DNA of 64,000 nucleotides from Alphaproteobacteria bacterium. GTDB lineage: Bacteria > Pseudomonadota > Alphaproteobacteria > Micropepsales > Micropepsaceae. The translations under genes were made by a program, and so were the position numbers. Positions within the stretch are counted from its first letter, which is position 1, and every line of letters starts with the position of its first letter. The notes under the pieces were generated by a model. It searched no databases and was not told the DNA's origin. It saw only the letters and a list, made by a program, of their open reading frames with translations. Shown here in pieces: positions 1-8,156 of the stretch. The DNA lies in the NCBI GenBank assembly GCA_947473475.1, contig CANJBZ010000005.1:62001-126000 (forward strand), in the 5' to 3' direction.

Positions 1-627
1 GACCCCGCGCACAACGCCCGCCTGCGCGCCGCCGTTATCGCCGCCAAGGCGCAGAGCATGTCGAAGGACGTCATCGACCGCGCCATCAAGAAAAGTCAGG
101 GCGGTGAAGCCGAAAACTATGAAGAGGTGCGCTACGAAGGCTTCGGCGCCGGCGGGGTCGCGATCATCGTGGAAGCGCTGACCGACAACCGCAACCGCAC
201 CGCCGCCGATGTGCGCTCTGCCTTCTCGAAATATGGCGGGGCAATGGGCGAGAACGGCTCGGTGTCGTTCATGTTCAGCCGGGTGGGATCGATCATTTAT
301 CCCGGCACTGCGGGCGATGCCGATTCCATGCTGGAACTGGCGATTGACGTGGGCGCCGATGAATCCATCTCATCGAGCGACGGCCACGAATTTCTGACCA
401 AGGTTGAAGACTTCGCCGCCGTGCGCGAGGCGCTGGAAGCCAAGCTCGGTGCGCCGTTAAGCGCCAAGATCATCTGGCGTCCCGGCAATACCGTGCAGGT
501 GGGCGAGGATTCCGCCGAGACGCTGACGAAATTGCTCGATGCCCTGGACGATCACGACGATGTCCAGAACGTCTACGCCAATTACGAAATGAGCGAGGCG
601 CTGATGGAGAAACTCTCCGCCGCCTAA
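1..627 (+). CDS. yebC: YebC/PmpR family protein, 5' partial
   Basis: Frame 1 is open from the first base and ends at TAA 625-627, giving 208 residues. The family is about 245-250 residues long, so roughly the first 40 residues lie outside the window. Visible family features are the [10 protein letters not shown] stretch at the edge, the [10 protein letters not shown] helix, the [14 protein letters not shown] strand and the [12 protein letters not shown] segment. YebC-family proteins are cytosolic; they have been described as transcription regulators and, more recently, as factors that help ribosomes through difficult sequences. The gene precedes ruvC, the common alphaproteobacterial order. 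The family is certain; which role applies here is not. Confidence 0.96.
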   Translation, partial: DPAHNARLRAAVIAAKAQSMSKDVIDRAIKKSQGGEAENYEEVRYEGFGAGGVAIIVEALTDNRNRTAADVRSAFSKYGGAMGENGSVSFMFSRVGSIIYPGTAGDADSMLELAIDVGADESISSSDGHEFLTKVEDFAAVREALEAKLGAPLSAKIIWRPGNTVQVGEDSAETLTKLLDALDDHDDVQNVYANYEMSEALMEKLSAA

Positions 628-689
628 TGCTGTTGCACCGGCCGTAATGAATCGCGGACACTGCTGGAAGCGATTCTCCAGGTGCCGCA

Positions 690-1205
690 TTGGCCGTAAC
701 CATCCGCATTGCCGGCTTCGATCCGGGCCTGTCACGCACCGGCTGGGGCGTGATTGAGGTGACCGGCTCAAAACTGATGCATATCGCCAACGGCGTGATC
801 GCCACGGCGGCATCGCTGCCGCTGGCCGAAAGGCTGGCGATCCTGCACAGCGGTATCCGTGCGGTGCTGGTGGAATATGCGCCGCAGGATGTGGCCGTTG
901 AACAAGCCTTCGTTGCGAAAGACCCGCTGGCCGCTTTGAAGCTTGGCCACGCGCGCGCCATCGCTTTGCTGGCTGCGGCGGAAGCCGGTCTGAACATCGC
1001 CGAATATGCACCCAACCACATCAAGAAGTCGGTCGTCGGCGTCGGCCATGCCGACAAAATTCAGGTGCAAGCCATGGTGCGGCGGCTGTTGCCGACGGCT
1101 CGCTTCGAAACGGCCGATGCTGCCGACGCTTTGGCCTGTGCCATTGCCCACGCCCATCTTGCCGGTACCAACGCGCGAATGGCCGCGCTCCTCGCCCAAT
1201 GTTGA
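690..1205 (+). CDS. ruvC: Holliday junction endonuclease RuvC
   Basis: RuvC resolves Holliday junctions as a dimer, acting with the RuvAB branch-migration motor during recombinational repair. The 171-residue length matches the family (E. coli 173). The four acidic metal ligands are in place: D11 in GFDPG, E71 in VEQAF, and D143/D146 in ADAADAL. The start is a TTG at 690; no ATG lies nearby in frame and the alignment begins only a few residues later. It lies 62 bases after yebC. A large palindromic repeat separates it from ruvA. Confidence 0.96.
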   Translation: MAVTIRIAGFDPGLSRTGWGVIEVTGSKLMHIANGVIATAASLPLAERLAILHSGIRAVLVEYAPQDVAVEQAFVAKDPLAALKLGHARAIALLAAAEAGLNIAEYAPNHIKKSVVGVGHADKIQVQAMVRRLLPTARFETADAADALACAIAHAHLAGTNARMAALLAQC

Positions 1206-1253
1206 CGCCCATGATCCTCCAGCCCTTCGCAGGGCTATCGCATATTCCATTAC

Positions 1254-1397
1254 GTCCCCCTTGTGGGGAGGTCGAAATGCTGAAGCGGCTTCAGCCGCGA
1301 GGTATTTCGGGTGGGGGGATTGTTGCGGATAAGCTCCCCCCACCCGAAATTGCTCGCGGGAAGCGCGATCAATTTCGGCCTCCCCACGAGGGGGAGG
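1254..1397. repeat. Nested palindromic repeat between ruvC and ruvA
   Basis: The 262-base ruvC-ruvA gap carries a nested inverted repeat and no gene. The inner arms are perfect: 1304-1319 (ATTTCGGGTGGGGGGA) pairs with 1335-1350 across a 15-base loop. The outer arms, about 1254-1278 and 1371-1397, are imperfect inverted copies containing GTGGGGAGG and CCTCCCCAC. The design resembles a miniature palindromic mobile element. It would form a long hairpin in the ruvCAB transcript. Confidence 0.85.
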
Positions 1398-1442
1398 CAA
1401 TTTCGACCCAAAAGCCTTTCGCTCGGTCCGCATATGCGGCAG

Positions 1443-1463
1443 CCCCCGCTGCGCAGGGGAGGA
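1443..1463 (+). repeat. 21-base repeat that supplies the ruvA Shine-Dalgarno
   Basis: CCCCCGCTGCGCAGGGGAGGA lies directly before ruvA. Its GGGGAGG end sits 5 bases from the TTG start, so it serves as the ribosome binding site. Near-identical copies precede dapE (58335-58355) and truA (61260-61280, minus strand). A variant lies at the 3' end of fmt. Confidence 0.85.
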
Positions 1464-1467
1464 TTGT

Positions 1468-2088
1468 TTGATCGGCAAACTGACGGGGAAGGTCGACTCA
1501 GTGGCGGCCGATCACGCCATCATTGACGTTGGCGGGGTGGGCTATCTGGTGCATTGCGCAAGCGCGACGCTGTCGCGGCTTACCATTGGGGCGACGGTCA
1601 GTCTGGCCGTGGAAACCAAAATGTCGGATGAGGCCATACGGCTCTACGGCTTTCTGGCGGCCGACGAGCGGGAATGGTTCCGGCTGCTCCAGACGGTGCA
1701 GGGCGTGGGCGCTCGGGTCGCCCTGTCAATTTTGTCCGGGCTGAAGATTGCCGATTTGGAGCGCGCGGTCGTGCTCGGCGACAAAGCGGTGGTCGGACGC
1801 GCGCAGGGCGTTGGCCCCAAGCTTGCCACGCGCATCGTCACGGAGTTGAAAGACAAAGCCCCATCCATGGCCTTGCAGCGCGTGGCCGATACGGGTGAGC
1901 GCATTCCTAGCATGCAATCGCTGCGGCCCGTGGAAGCCGACGCCATCGGCGCCCTCGTAAAACTCGGCTATTCGCAGATGGCCGCCGCGGAATCCGTGGC
2001 CCGCGCCCAACAGAGCATGGGCCCCAATGCGGAATCCTTGCCGCTCGATGCATTGCTGCGCGAATGCTTGCGACAGCTGGCCCGCTGA
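1468..2088 (+). CDS. ruvA: Holliday junction DNA helicase subunit RuvA
   Basis: RuvA binds four-way junctions as a tetramer and loads the RuvB motor. At 206 residues it is of usual length. The N-terminal OB fold starts MIGKLTGKV. Two helix-hairpin-helix motifs are visible (VQGVGARVALSILSG near residue 75 and AQGVGPKLATRIV near 112). The C-terminal RuvB-binding domain contains GALVKLGYS. The start is TTG 1468, chosen because the family begins MIG and a strong AGGGGAGG site precedes it. ruvB does not follow directly: a toxin-antitoxin pair intervenes. Confidence 0.96.
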   Translation: MIGKLTGKVDSVAADHAIIDVGGVGYLVHCASATLSRLTIGATVSLAVETKMSDEAIRLYGFLAADEREWFRLLQTVQGVGARVALSILSGLKIADLERAVVLGDKAVVGRAQGVGPKLATRIVTELKDKAPSMALQRVADTGERIPSMQSLRPVEADAIGALVKLGYSQMAAAESVARAQQSMGPNAESLPLDALLRECLRQLAR

Positions 2089-2090
2089 CT

Positions 2091-2116
2091 TAGTCTGACT
2101 AGTCAGACTAGTCAGG
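2091..2116. promoter_or_regulatory. Probable operator of the toxin-antitoxin module
   Basis: A perfect 20-base palindrome, TAGTCTGACTAGTCAGACTA (2091-2110), overlaps a tandem 9-base repeat GACTAGTCA at 2097-2105 and 2106-2114. It begins 2 bases after the ruvA stop and ends just before the antitoxin ribosome binding site (AGGAG). Phd/YefM-type antitoxins bind such palindromes to repress their own operon, so autoregulation is the likely role (inference). Confidence 0.7.
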
Positions 2117-2123
2117 AGCGGCC

Positions 2124-2381
2124 ATGACCAAGCACTGGGCCTTGCAGGACGCCAAAGCGCGATTTTCGGAGCTTGTACGGGCCTCGGCCAAGGAACCGCA
2201 GCATATTACCGTCCGGGGAGAGCCCGCCGCCGTTCTTCTTTCCGAGGATGAATATCGCCGTCTGCGAGGGGATCCGGCGCCCACAAAGACCTTTGCCGAA
2301 ATCTGGAAATCCGCGCCGAAAGTTCCAGAGTTCGAACTTCCGCCGCGGAAACGCGAAAAAATGCGAAAGATCGATTTTTGA
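2124..2381 (+). CDS. Phd/YefM family antitoxin
   Basis: An 85-residue protein with the Phd/YefM N-terminal DNA-binding fold: WALQDAKARFSELVR, then ITVRGEPAAVLLSEDEY. The C-terminal tail is charged ([13 protein letters not shown]), as expected of the segment that wraps the toxin. Its stop overlaps the toxin start by 4 bases, the usual translational coupling. The family neutralises a partner toxin and represses the operon; the palindrome just upstream supports this. The pair is inserted between ruvA and ruvB and could influence ruvB expression. Confidence 0.92.
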   Translation: MTKHWALQDAKARFSELVRASAKEPQHITVRGEPAAVLLSEDEYRRLRGDPAPTKTFAEIWKSAPKVPEFELPPRKREKMRKIDF

Positions 2382-2788
2382 AATTTCTGCTCGATACCTG
2401 CGTGGTTTCCGAAGCGATCAAAGATACGCGCGACGCGGGTGTGCTTTCCTGGGTCGATGCAACAGCGGACGATTTGATCCTTCTATCGGCGGTCACGTTT
2501 GGTGAGCTGAAATTTGGAATCGACCGTCTGGCCAGAGGCGCCAAGCGTTCTCGCCTGGAAGCATGGCTCGACGATCTGCTATCCAACACGCCATCCGAGC
2601 GAATATTGCCGGTCACAAAGGAAATCGCTTTGAGATGGGCTACGCTCCGGATGGAACGGCCAAACACGCAGACCATCGACGCTCAAATTGCTGCAACAGC
2701 TCTCATCCACGGGCTGATCCTCGTCACGCGCAACGTGAAGGATTTCACCTTTGACGGGCTTACCGTCTTCAATCCGTGGTCCAAGTGA
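2378..2788 (+). CDS. vapC: VapC-like PIN-domain toxin
   Basis: A 136-residue PIN-domain ribonuclease. The acidic metal ligands are visible: D6 (LLDTCVVSE), E43 (FGELKFGI), D101 ([10 protein letters not shown]) and D122 (TRNVKDF). VapC toxins cut tRNA or rRNA and stop translation when free of antitoxin; the target here cannot be read from sequence. The start is TTG 2378, overlapping the antitoxin stop. The PIN domain looks intact. Pairing with a Phd/YefM rather than VapB antitoxin is a known combination. Confidence 0.92.
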   Translation: MKFLLDTCVVSEAIKDTRDAGVLSWVDATADDLILLSAVTFGELKFGIDRLARGAKRSRLEAWLDDLLSNTPSERILPVTKEIALRWATLRMERPNTQTIDAQIAATALIHGLILVTRNVKDFTFDGLTVFNPWSK

Positions 2789-2820
2789 CGCACAGTAACA
2801 AGCAGTCCGCGAGTCGATCC

Positions 2821-3894
2821 ATGGCGACGCCCAAACCCAAAGCGCAATCGGTGAAAGACGCGGAGCGTGTCGTCGCGCCGGAGTTGGCCGAAGAAGACGA
2901 GCTTGAATCGACACTGCGTCCAAAGCGCCTGTCGGAATTCGTCGGACAGCAGCAGGCGCGCGAGAATCTCTCGATCTTCATCGAAGCAGCCAAGTCCCGC
3001 GGCGAGCCGCTCGACCACGTGCTGTTTTCAGGGCCGCCGGGCTTAGGCAAAACCACGCTGGCGCAGATCGTGGCGCGCGAGCTTGGTGTTTCCATTCGCA
3101 CCACATCGGGGCCGGTTTTGGCGCGCGCAGGCGATCTGGCGGCGCTGCTTACCAATCTCGAACCGCGCGATGTGCTTTTTATCGACGAGATCCACCGCCT
3201 CAATCCGGCGGTGGAGGAAATCCTCTATCCGGCCATGGAGGATTTCGAGCTCGACCTTATCATCGGCGAAGGTCCGTCGGCCCGCTCCGTAAAAATCTCG
3301 CTCAATCCTTTTACGCTGGTGGGGGCTACCACGCGCTCCGGCCTTCTCACCACGCCGTTGCGTGACCGTTTCGGCATTCCGATACGGCTGGCGTTCTATG
3401 AGACCAAGGAGTTGATGCTGATCGTTGCGCGCGGCGCGCGTGTGCTGGGGCTCAATCTTACCGAAGATGGCGCGCGGGAAATCGCCATGCGCTCGCGCGG
3501 CACGCCCCGCATCGCGGGACGCCTGCTGAAGCGGGTGCGCGATTTTGCGGCAGTGGCCGGGCGGGTGCAAGTCGACCGGGCGGTGGCGGATGCGGCTCTG
3601 GCGCGGCTGGAAGTCGACAGCCGGGGCCTTGATGGCTTCGACCGGCGCTATCTCGCGCTGATTGCCGAAGGGTTTAACGGCGGCCCCGTGGGTGTCGAAA
3701 CGCTGGCCGCGGCGCTGGGCGAGCCGCGCGATGCGATAGAGGAAATTGTCGAGCCCTATTTGATTCAGCAGGGCTTGGTGCAACGCACCCCGCGCGGCCG
3801 CATGGTCACGGGGCAGGCCTATGTGCATCTGGGACTGCCCGGACCGGCCACGCGGCCGCAACAGCCACTGCTCTTTGGGGACGAAGGCGAGTGA
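2821..3894 (+). CDS. ruvB: Holliday junction DNA helicase subunit RuvB
   Basis: RuvB is the hexameric AAA+ motor of branch migration. From ATG 2821 the protein has 357 residues. Walker A GPPGLGKT is at 71-78, Walker B with DEIH at 122-125, followed by the [10 protein letters not shown] sensor region and the C-terminal winged helix (RTPRGRMVT). Earlier in-frame GTG codons at 2776 and 2785 overlap the vapC end. The one at 2785 overlaps the vapC stop as GTGA, so coupled translation from there is possible. I prefer the ATG because family similarity begins later. It overlaps the next gene by 4 bases. Confidence 0.95.
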   Translation: MATPKPKAQSVKDAERVVAPELAEEDELESTLRPKRLSEFVGQQQARENLSIFIEAAKSRGEPLDHVLFSGPPGLGKTTLAQIVARELGVSIRTTSGPVLARAGDLAALLTNLEPRDVLFIDEIHRLNPAVEEILYPAMEDFELDLIIGEGPSARSVKISLNPFTLVGATTRSGLLTTPLRDRFGIPIRLAFYETKELMLIVARGARVLGLNLTEDGAREIAMRSRGTPRIAGRLLKRVRDFAAVAGRVQVDRAVADAALARLEVDSRGLDGFDRRYLALIAEGFNGGPVGVETLAAALGEPRDAIEEIVEPYLIQQGLVQRTPRGRMVTGQAYVHLGLPGPATRPQQPLLFGDEGE

Positions 3895-4388
3895 GCATCG
3901 CTATCCGCGATGCTCTGCCCTCGGATGCGGACGCCATCTGCGCCATCTACAACCACCATGTGCGCGAAACGATTGTCACGTTTGAAGAGGTGGATGTGAC
4001 CGCGGAAGACATGCGCGGGCGCATTGCGCAGGTCACGCCGGTTCTTCCCTGGCTGGTGGCGGAGAAGGACGGGGATGTGGCCGGATACGCCTATGCGGGG
4101 CGCTTTATCGACCGCTCCGGTTACCGCTTCTGCGCTCTATCCAGTGTCTATGTCGACGAAGCTGCGCGGCGTTGCGGGCTCGGGACTGCGCTCTATTCCG
4201 CCCTTCTCGAACGCTTGCGGCTGAAATCCATTCACTCCGTTGTCGGCATCATCGCGCTGCCCAATCCGGCCAGCATTGCTTTGCATGAAAAGTGCGGCTT
4301 CAAAAAAGCTGGCCATCTGACCGAGGCCGGTTACAAATTCGGCCGCTGGATCGATGCCGGCTATTGGCAGGCGCTACTCTCACCATGA
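3891..4388 (+). CDS. GNAT N-acetyltransferase, phosphinothricin/methionine-sulfone type
   Basis: A 165-residue GNAT protein of the Pat/MnaT (YncA) group. Visible features are the [20 protein letters not shown] opening, the catalytic-core FEEVD, the [18 protein letters not shown] acetyl-CoA loop (R/Q-x-x-G-x-G/A) and the terminal IALHEKCGF motif. Members acetylate the amino group of methionine sulfone/sulfoximine-like compounds or other small amines; the substrate here is unknown. The GTG start overlaps the ruvB stop and its stop overlaps the ybgC start, so ruvB, this gene and ybgC form one tightly packed transcript. Confidence 0.88.
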   Translation: MSIAIRDALPSDADAICAIYNHHVRETIVTFEEVDVTAEDMRGRIAQVTPVLPWLVAEKDGDVAGYAYAGRFIDRSGYRFCALSSVYVDEAARRCGLGTALYSALLERLRLKSIHSVVGIIALPNPASIALHEKCGFKKAGHLTEAGYKFGRWIDAGYWQALLSP

Positions 4389-4840
4389 ACGCGGAACCCC
4401 ACGAGCCGACGGGCGGCTGGTTTGAAGGAACGGCGCACGTCTTTCCGGTCCGCGTCTATTATGAAGACACGGATTTCTCCGGTTTCGTCTATCACGCGAG
4501 CTATCTGCGCTTCATGGAGCGTGGCCGCTCGGAGTTTCTGCGCCTTGCAGGGGCCGGTCATGCGGGAATGCTGGAGAGTTCCGAACCCCTGGTCTGGGTG
4601 GTGCGCCGGATGGATATCGGCTTTATGAAACCCGCCCGCATGGAGCAGGTCCTTTCCATCCGAACTGGCGTGCTGGACCTTGCCGGGGCCCGCATGCGCC
4701 TGGATCAGGTGGTTATGCGGGGAGACGAGGCCTTGGTGACCGCCAAAGTGGAGGTTTGCATCGTCACCCTTGACGGGCGGCCCCGCCGCGTGCCGGATTC
4801 CACACGGAAAAAATTGGAATTCTTTCTGACAAACCGATAA
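4385..4840 (+). CDS. ybgC: Tol-Pal-associated acyl-CoA thioesterase YbgC
   Basis: A hotdog-fold thioesterase of 151 residues. The YbgC signature is clear: RVYYEDTDFSGFVYHASYL with the catalytic Asp, then FMERGRSEFLR. It hydrolyses short or medium acyl-CoA and is usually encoded at the head of the tol-pal cluster. Here tolQ is separated from it by an acid phosphatase gene and a terminator. The ATG at 4385 overlaps the preceding stop as ATGA. An upstream in-frame extension to 4292 lies inside the acetyltransferase gene and is ignored. Confidence 0.94.
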   Translation: MNAEPHEPTGGWFEGTAHVFPVRVYYEDTDFSGFVYHASYLRFMERGRSEFLRLAGAGHAGMLESSEPLVWVVRRMDIGFMKPARMEQVLSIRTGVLDLAGARMRLDQVVMRGDEALVTAKVEVCIVTLDGRPRRVPDSTRKKLEFFLTNR

Positions 4841-4867
4841 TAACGCGAAACCGCAACGGAGGAATGC

Positions 4868-5578
4868 ATGCGCAAACTCGCTTTGGCTCCCGCCCTTTTC
4901 CTGTGCCTGGCTGCCGCCACGCCGTCCATGGCCCTTTCCGACAAGCCGTATATTACGGCTGCCGACCTCGATTTCGCGGCAATGCTGCCGCCGCCGCCCA
5001 AGGAAGACTCTCCGGCCGGCAAGCGTGACGTTCAGGCCATCCTCAATCTGCAGAAGGGGATGAATCCGCAGTTGGATGCCGCCATCCACAAAGACCTGGA
5101 TCAGAGCGTCTACACGGTTGCCGGCTCGGTCCTTGGCCCGAAATTCACCAAAGAGAATTTCCCGATGGCGGGCGCGTTCTTTGACAAGGTCGTCAAGGAT
5201 GGCGGCGTTGGCGTCGGTCCGATCAAGCAGAAATACAAGAAGCTGCGTCCCTTCCAGTACAGCAAAGAGATCAAGGCCGCCGAAGACATCGCCAAAGGGG
5301 CCGCCGGTCCGACCTATCCGAGCGGCCACAGCACGACGGCGGCTGAAGTTGCCCTCGTCCTCGGCATGATGGTGCCGGAGAAGCGCGATGCTTTGTATGA
5401 GCGGAGCGACGAATATGCCCAGCACCGCGTCGCCAGCGGCGCAGCCTATCCTTCCGATCGCATGGGCGGCTACATCGCGGCTTCGCTCGCGGTCAATCAG
5501 ATGATGAAGAACCCGGAATTCCGCGCCGACTTCGACGCCACCAAAGCGGAAATCCGCAAAGGTCTTGGCATGAACTGA
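4868..5578 (+). CDS. Class A acid phosphatase homologue lacking the nucleophilic His
   Basis: A 236-residue exported PAP2-superfamily protein. Residues 1-22 form a signal peptide ending SMA. Motif 1 is present as K120-x6-R127-P128 and motif 2 as PSGH at 151-154. Motif 3, normally SR-x5-H-x3-D, reads HRVASGAAYPSD at 186-197. The Asp (197) is kept, but the position of the nucleophilic His is Ala193 (codon GCC), and the Ser before Arg is His. Intact members are periplasmic non-specific phosphomonoesterases. This one may be inactive, altered, or a binding protein. It has a good GGAGG site and is followed by a strong terminator. Confidence 0.85.
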   Translation: MRKLALAPALFLCLAAATPSMALSDKPYITAADLDFAAMLPPPPKEDSPAGKRDVQAILNLQKGMNPQLDAAIHKDLDQSVYTVAGSVLGPKFTKENFPMAGAFFDKVVKDGGVGVGPIKQKYKKLRPFQYSKEIKAAEDIAKGAAGPTYPSGHSTTAAEVALVLGMMVPEKRDALYERSDEYAQHRVASGAAYPSDRMGGYIAASLAVNQMMKNPEFRADFDATKAEIRKGLGMN

Positions 5579-5619
5579 GCGGCCAAACGCTCGCTGAAGT
5601 TCCTGTTAGAACAGCATCG

Positions 5620-5650
5620 GCGCCGTGTCCCTTGGGGGCACGGCGCTTTT
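5620..5650 (+). terminator. Rho-independent terminator after the acid phosphatase gene
   Basis: GCGCCGTG (5620-5627) pairs with CACGGCGC (5639-5646). The stem continues inward through TCCC/GGGG with one wobble pair and is followed by TTTT at 5647-5650. It closes the ruvB-to-phosphatase transcript. The remaining 5651-5922 before tolQ holds no gene I can support and must contain the tolQ promoter. Confidence 0.88.
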
Positions 5651-5922
5651 GTTTTTGCCGTCTGCTTTTACGTGTTGCCTCGAATCAGGCAGAATCGTTC
5701 ATCGCCACGGCGGCGATGTTGCTGTACTACGCCTTCCAGATGGCCGATTCGCCTTGTTCGGAAGCAAGCCCAATGGCCGTTCCGATCAAGGGCAAGGCTG
5801 ACGTTTTACGCGCGCCAAGAAGCGGGTCAAAATTCAGCCATGTTGAATGCGTTCACTGGATTTCAGCTTTCTGCGTTCCCACTCACGAACATCCAAGGCA
5901 CACGCTGCTCCGGAATTCGGCA

Positions 5923-6825
5923 ATGACCCTTTTTCGTTTCGCCGCCATGCTCGTGGCGGTTTTGACTCTTTGCATGCTCTGCGACGCCCAGCGGGGGGCG
6001 TTTGCGCAATTTCAGCAGGCGCAGCCCGGTGGCGGCCGCCCGCCTGCCGCTGCACCCACGGGTCCCGCTGCGGATTCTGCTCCGCTGGCGGCGCCCGAGG
6101 GCGTTCCGGCCTCAGCGGCTCCCGGTGGGCAGACTGAGATTCAAGAGGCATTCACCCCGATTGGCCTGTTCTTGCGGGCCGACATCGTCGTGAAGGTGGT
6201 GTTGGGCGGGCTGATCCTGGTTTCGTTTTGGTCGTGGGTTCTGATCATCGACAAGGGAATTGCCTTCAGCAGCCTCAACCGCAAGGCCAAGCGTTTCGAG
6301 AAAAGCTTCTGGTCAGGCCGCTCGCTGGAAGAACTCTACGCGCAGCATCACAACCGCGCCGATCAGCCGTTCACCGCCGTGTTTGTGGCGGCGCTGCGGG
6401 AGTGGAAACGCTCGTTCGAGGGCGGTACGCCACGGGAAAATCAACTCGCGGGCGTCAAGGACCGGGTTGAGAAAGCCATGAATGTGTCCATCCAGCGCGA
6501 GGTGGAAAAGATCGAGCGCGGTCTGGGTTATCTCGCAACCGTCGGATCGACGGCGCCGTTTGTCGGCCTGTTCGGCACTGTCTGGGGCATCATGACGGCG
6601 TTTCAGGCGATTGCAGAGCGTCAGGACACGACACTCGCAGTCGTCGCGCCGGGCATTGCCGATGCGCTGTTTGCGACCGCCCTCGGCCTCGTCGCGGCTA
6701 TTCCCGCGGTCGTGGCGTACAACCGATTCGTCAATGAGCTTGGCCGTTACACCGGCCGGCTGGAAGCTTTTGCCGACGAATTCTCTTCGTTCCTGTCGCG
6801 TCAACTCGATGAGCGGTCGCGCTGA
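5923..6825 (+). CDS. tolQ: Tol-Pal proton-channel protein TolQ with exported N-terminal extension
   Basis: A MotA/TolQ/ExbB proton-channel protein, 300 residues from ATG 5923. The conserved TolQ part begins at about residue 74 (FTPIGLFLRADIVVK). It has the first TM helix (GGLILVSFWSWVLII) and two later TM segments with GLFGTVWGIM and GLVAAIPAVVAYN. Ahead of it lie about 28 residues that look like a signal peptide, then a Pro/Ala/Gly-rich linker, so the protein is about 70 residues longer than standard TolQ. ExbB proteins often carry such an extension. The tolR-tolA-tolB-pal context supports the Tol role. An open frame back to 5632 runs through the terminator and is not credible. Confidence 0.93.
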   Translation: MTLFRFAAMLVAVLTLCMLCDAQRGAFAQFQQAQPGGGRPPAAAPTGPAADSAPLAAPEGVPASAAPGGQTEIQEAFTPIGLFLRADIVVKVVLGGLILVSFWSWVLIIDKGIAFSSLNRKAKRFEKSFWSGRSLEELYAQHHNRADQPFTAVFVAALREWKRSFEGGTPRENQLAGVKDRVEKAMNVSIQREVEKIERGLGYLATVGSTAPFVGLFGTVWGIMTAFQAIAERQDTTLAVVAPGIADALFATALGLVAAIPAVVAYNRFVNELGRYTGRLEAFADEFSSFLSRQLDERSR

Positions 6826-7283
6826 TGCCGTCCGTTTTGTCCAGTCCGCGGGCGGCGCGGGGAGCACGCGGCGGCAGGCTCCGCGGCCGGCCGATGGCGG
6901 AAATCAACGTCACACCCTTTGTCGACGTGATGCTGGTGCTGCTGATCGTTTTCATGGTCACGGCGCCCCTGCTGACGGTCGGCGTGCCGGTGGACCTACC
7001 TCAAACCCGCGCCAAATCGCTCGGCGAAGACCGCGAGCCTCTGTCGGTCACCGTCGACAAGGCCGGACAGGTATTCCTGCAGAACACACCGATAGGCGTC
7101 GAGGAGCTGGTCCCGAAGCTCATGGCGATTTCAGAGAACGGTTACGCCCAGCGCATTTTCGTTCGTGGCGACAAGATGGTCGACTACGGCAAGGTCATGG
7201 AAGTCATGGGTTTGCTCAACGCAGCGGGCTTCACGCGCATCGGCCTTGTGACCGATGCCCCAAAAAAGCCGCCGGAGCGTTAG
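6825..7283 (+). CDS. tolR: Tol-Pal protein TolR
   Basis: A 152-residue ExbD/TolR family protein. A basic N-terminus (residues 1-24) precedes one TM helix, INVTPFVDVMLVLLIVFMV, which carries the proton-conducting Asp of the TPFVDVMLVLL motif. The periplasmic domain contains LSVTVDKAGQVFLQN and the RIFVRGDKMVDYG stretch. With TolQ it uses the proton motive force to drive TolA, linking inner and outer membranes at division. Its ATG overlaps the tolQ stop by one base. Confidence 0.95.
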   Translation: MPSVLSSPRAARGARGGRLRGRPMAEINVTPFVDVMLVLLIVFMVTAPLLTVGVPVDLPQTRAKSLGEDREPLSVTVDKAGQVFLQNTPIGVEELVPKLMAISENGYAQRIFVRGDKMVDYGKVMEVMGLLNAAGFTRIGLVTDAPKKPPER

Positions 7284-7353
7284 CTAAATGGCGAGGAAGG
7301 CAGCCTGAACGTGAGAGCGCGGCTGGCCCGGGCCAAAGGATGAACCCAAGCGC

Positions 7354-8139
7354 ATGCTGAAGCGGAGCATTATCGCGGCGGGAGCCTTGCACCTTGCGGT
7401 GATCGCGATTGCCACGGTGTCGTGGCCGCACGCTGTTGCTTTGTCCGACGAACAAGAATCCCCGGTGGTGCCCGTGGATTTGGTGACGGTCGCCGAAGAA
7501 ACAAACATCACACCGGCGCAAACCGAACAGAAGGCGCCGGAGCCGGAACCGCAGGCTCCGCCGCCTTCTCAGGCTGAGGTCGCGCCCGCCGATCTCAACA
7601 AGGATAAGCCGAAGGAACTGCCCAAACAGGCTGAGGCTTCGCCCGCTCCTCGCACGCCCGCCGTCCCTCGCCAGAAGCCCCGGCCCGATCCGCAAGCCGC
7701 GTTCAATGTGGACACGGTGTTGGCGCTTTTGGACAAGCGCGCGCCTAAAGCGCCAGCTTCCACGCCCGCCGCCAAACCTGCCGAGCAGCCGATCAAGGGC
7801 CTGGGGGCGCAGAGCGCGATGACATTGGACCTGCAGGATGCGCTGCTGGCACAAATGCGCGAATGCTGGAATGTACCTGTCGGGGCGCCCAATCCGGAGC
7901 AACTCATCGTGCAGGTACGCGTTTTTCTCGCGCAAGACGGAAGCTTGGCGCAGCTGCCGCAGCTGGAGCCCGCGACGCGCTCGGCGGCGGCGTCCAACCA
8001 ATTTATGCGTACGGCGGCAGAGGCGGCATTGCGGGCTGTCAATGTGTGCGAACCCTACAAGCGCCTCCCGCGCGAGAGATATGAGACGTGGCGGGAGGTC
8101 GTTATGACATTCGATCCCAGCAAAATGGCTGGCCGGTAA
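7354..8139 (+). CDS. tolA: Cell envelope protein TolA
   Basis: A 261-residue TolA/TonB-like protein: one N-terminal TM helix ([15 protein letters not shown]), a long Pro/Glu/Ala-rich linker (about residues 45-130), and a C-terminal domain (about 155-261) with the conserved MRECWNVP followed by [13 protein letters not shown]. TolA spans the periplasm and contacts TolB/Pal. It is short for the family because it lacks a long Ala/Lys helical domain. This is usual in many alphaproteobacteria. It lies between tolR and tolB. Confidence 0.92.
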   Translation: MLKRSIIAAGALHLAVIAIATVSWPHAVALSDEQESPVVPVDLVTVAEETNITPAQTEQKAPEPEPQAPPPSQAEVAPADLNKDKPKELPKQAEASPAPRTPAVPRQKPRPDPQAAFNVDTVLALLDKRAPKAPASTPAAKPAEQPIKGLGAQSAMTLDLQDALLAQMRECWNVPVGAPNPEQLIVQVRVFLAQDGSLAQLPQLEPATRSAAASNQFMRTAAEAALRAVNVCEPYKRLPRERYETWREVVMTFDPSKMAGR

Positions 8140-8156
8140 TATTCGGGACTAAACCT

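Noticed and set aside
5632-5922. Upstream extension of tolQ
   Set aside because: It begins inside the terminator loop at 5620-5646 and has no family similarity. The start at 5923 gives a signal peptide.
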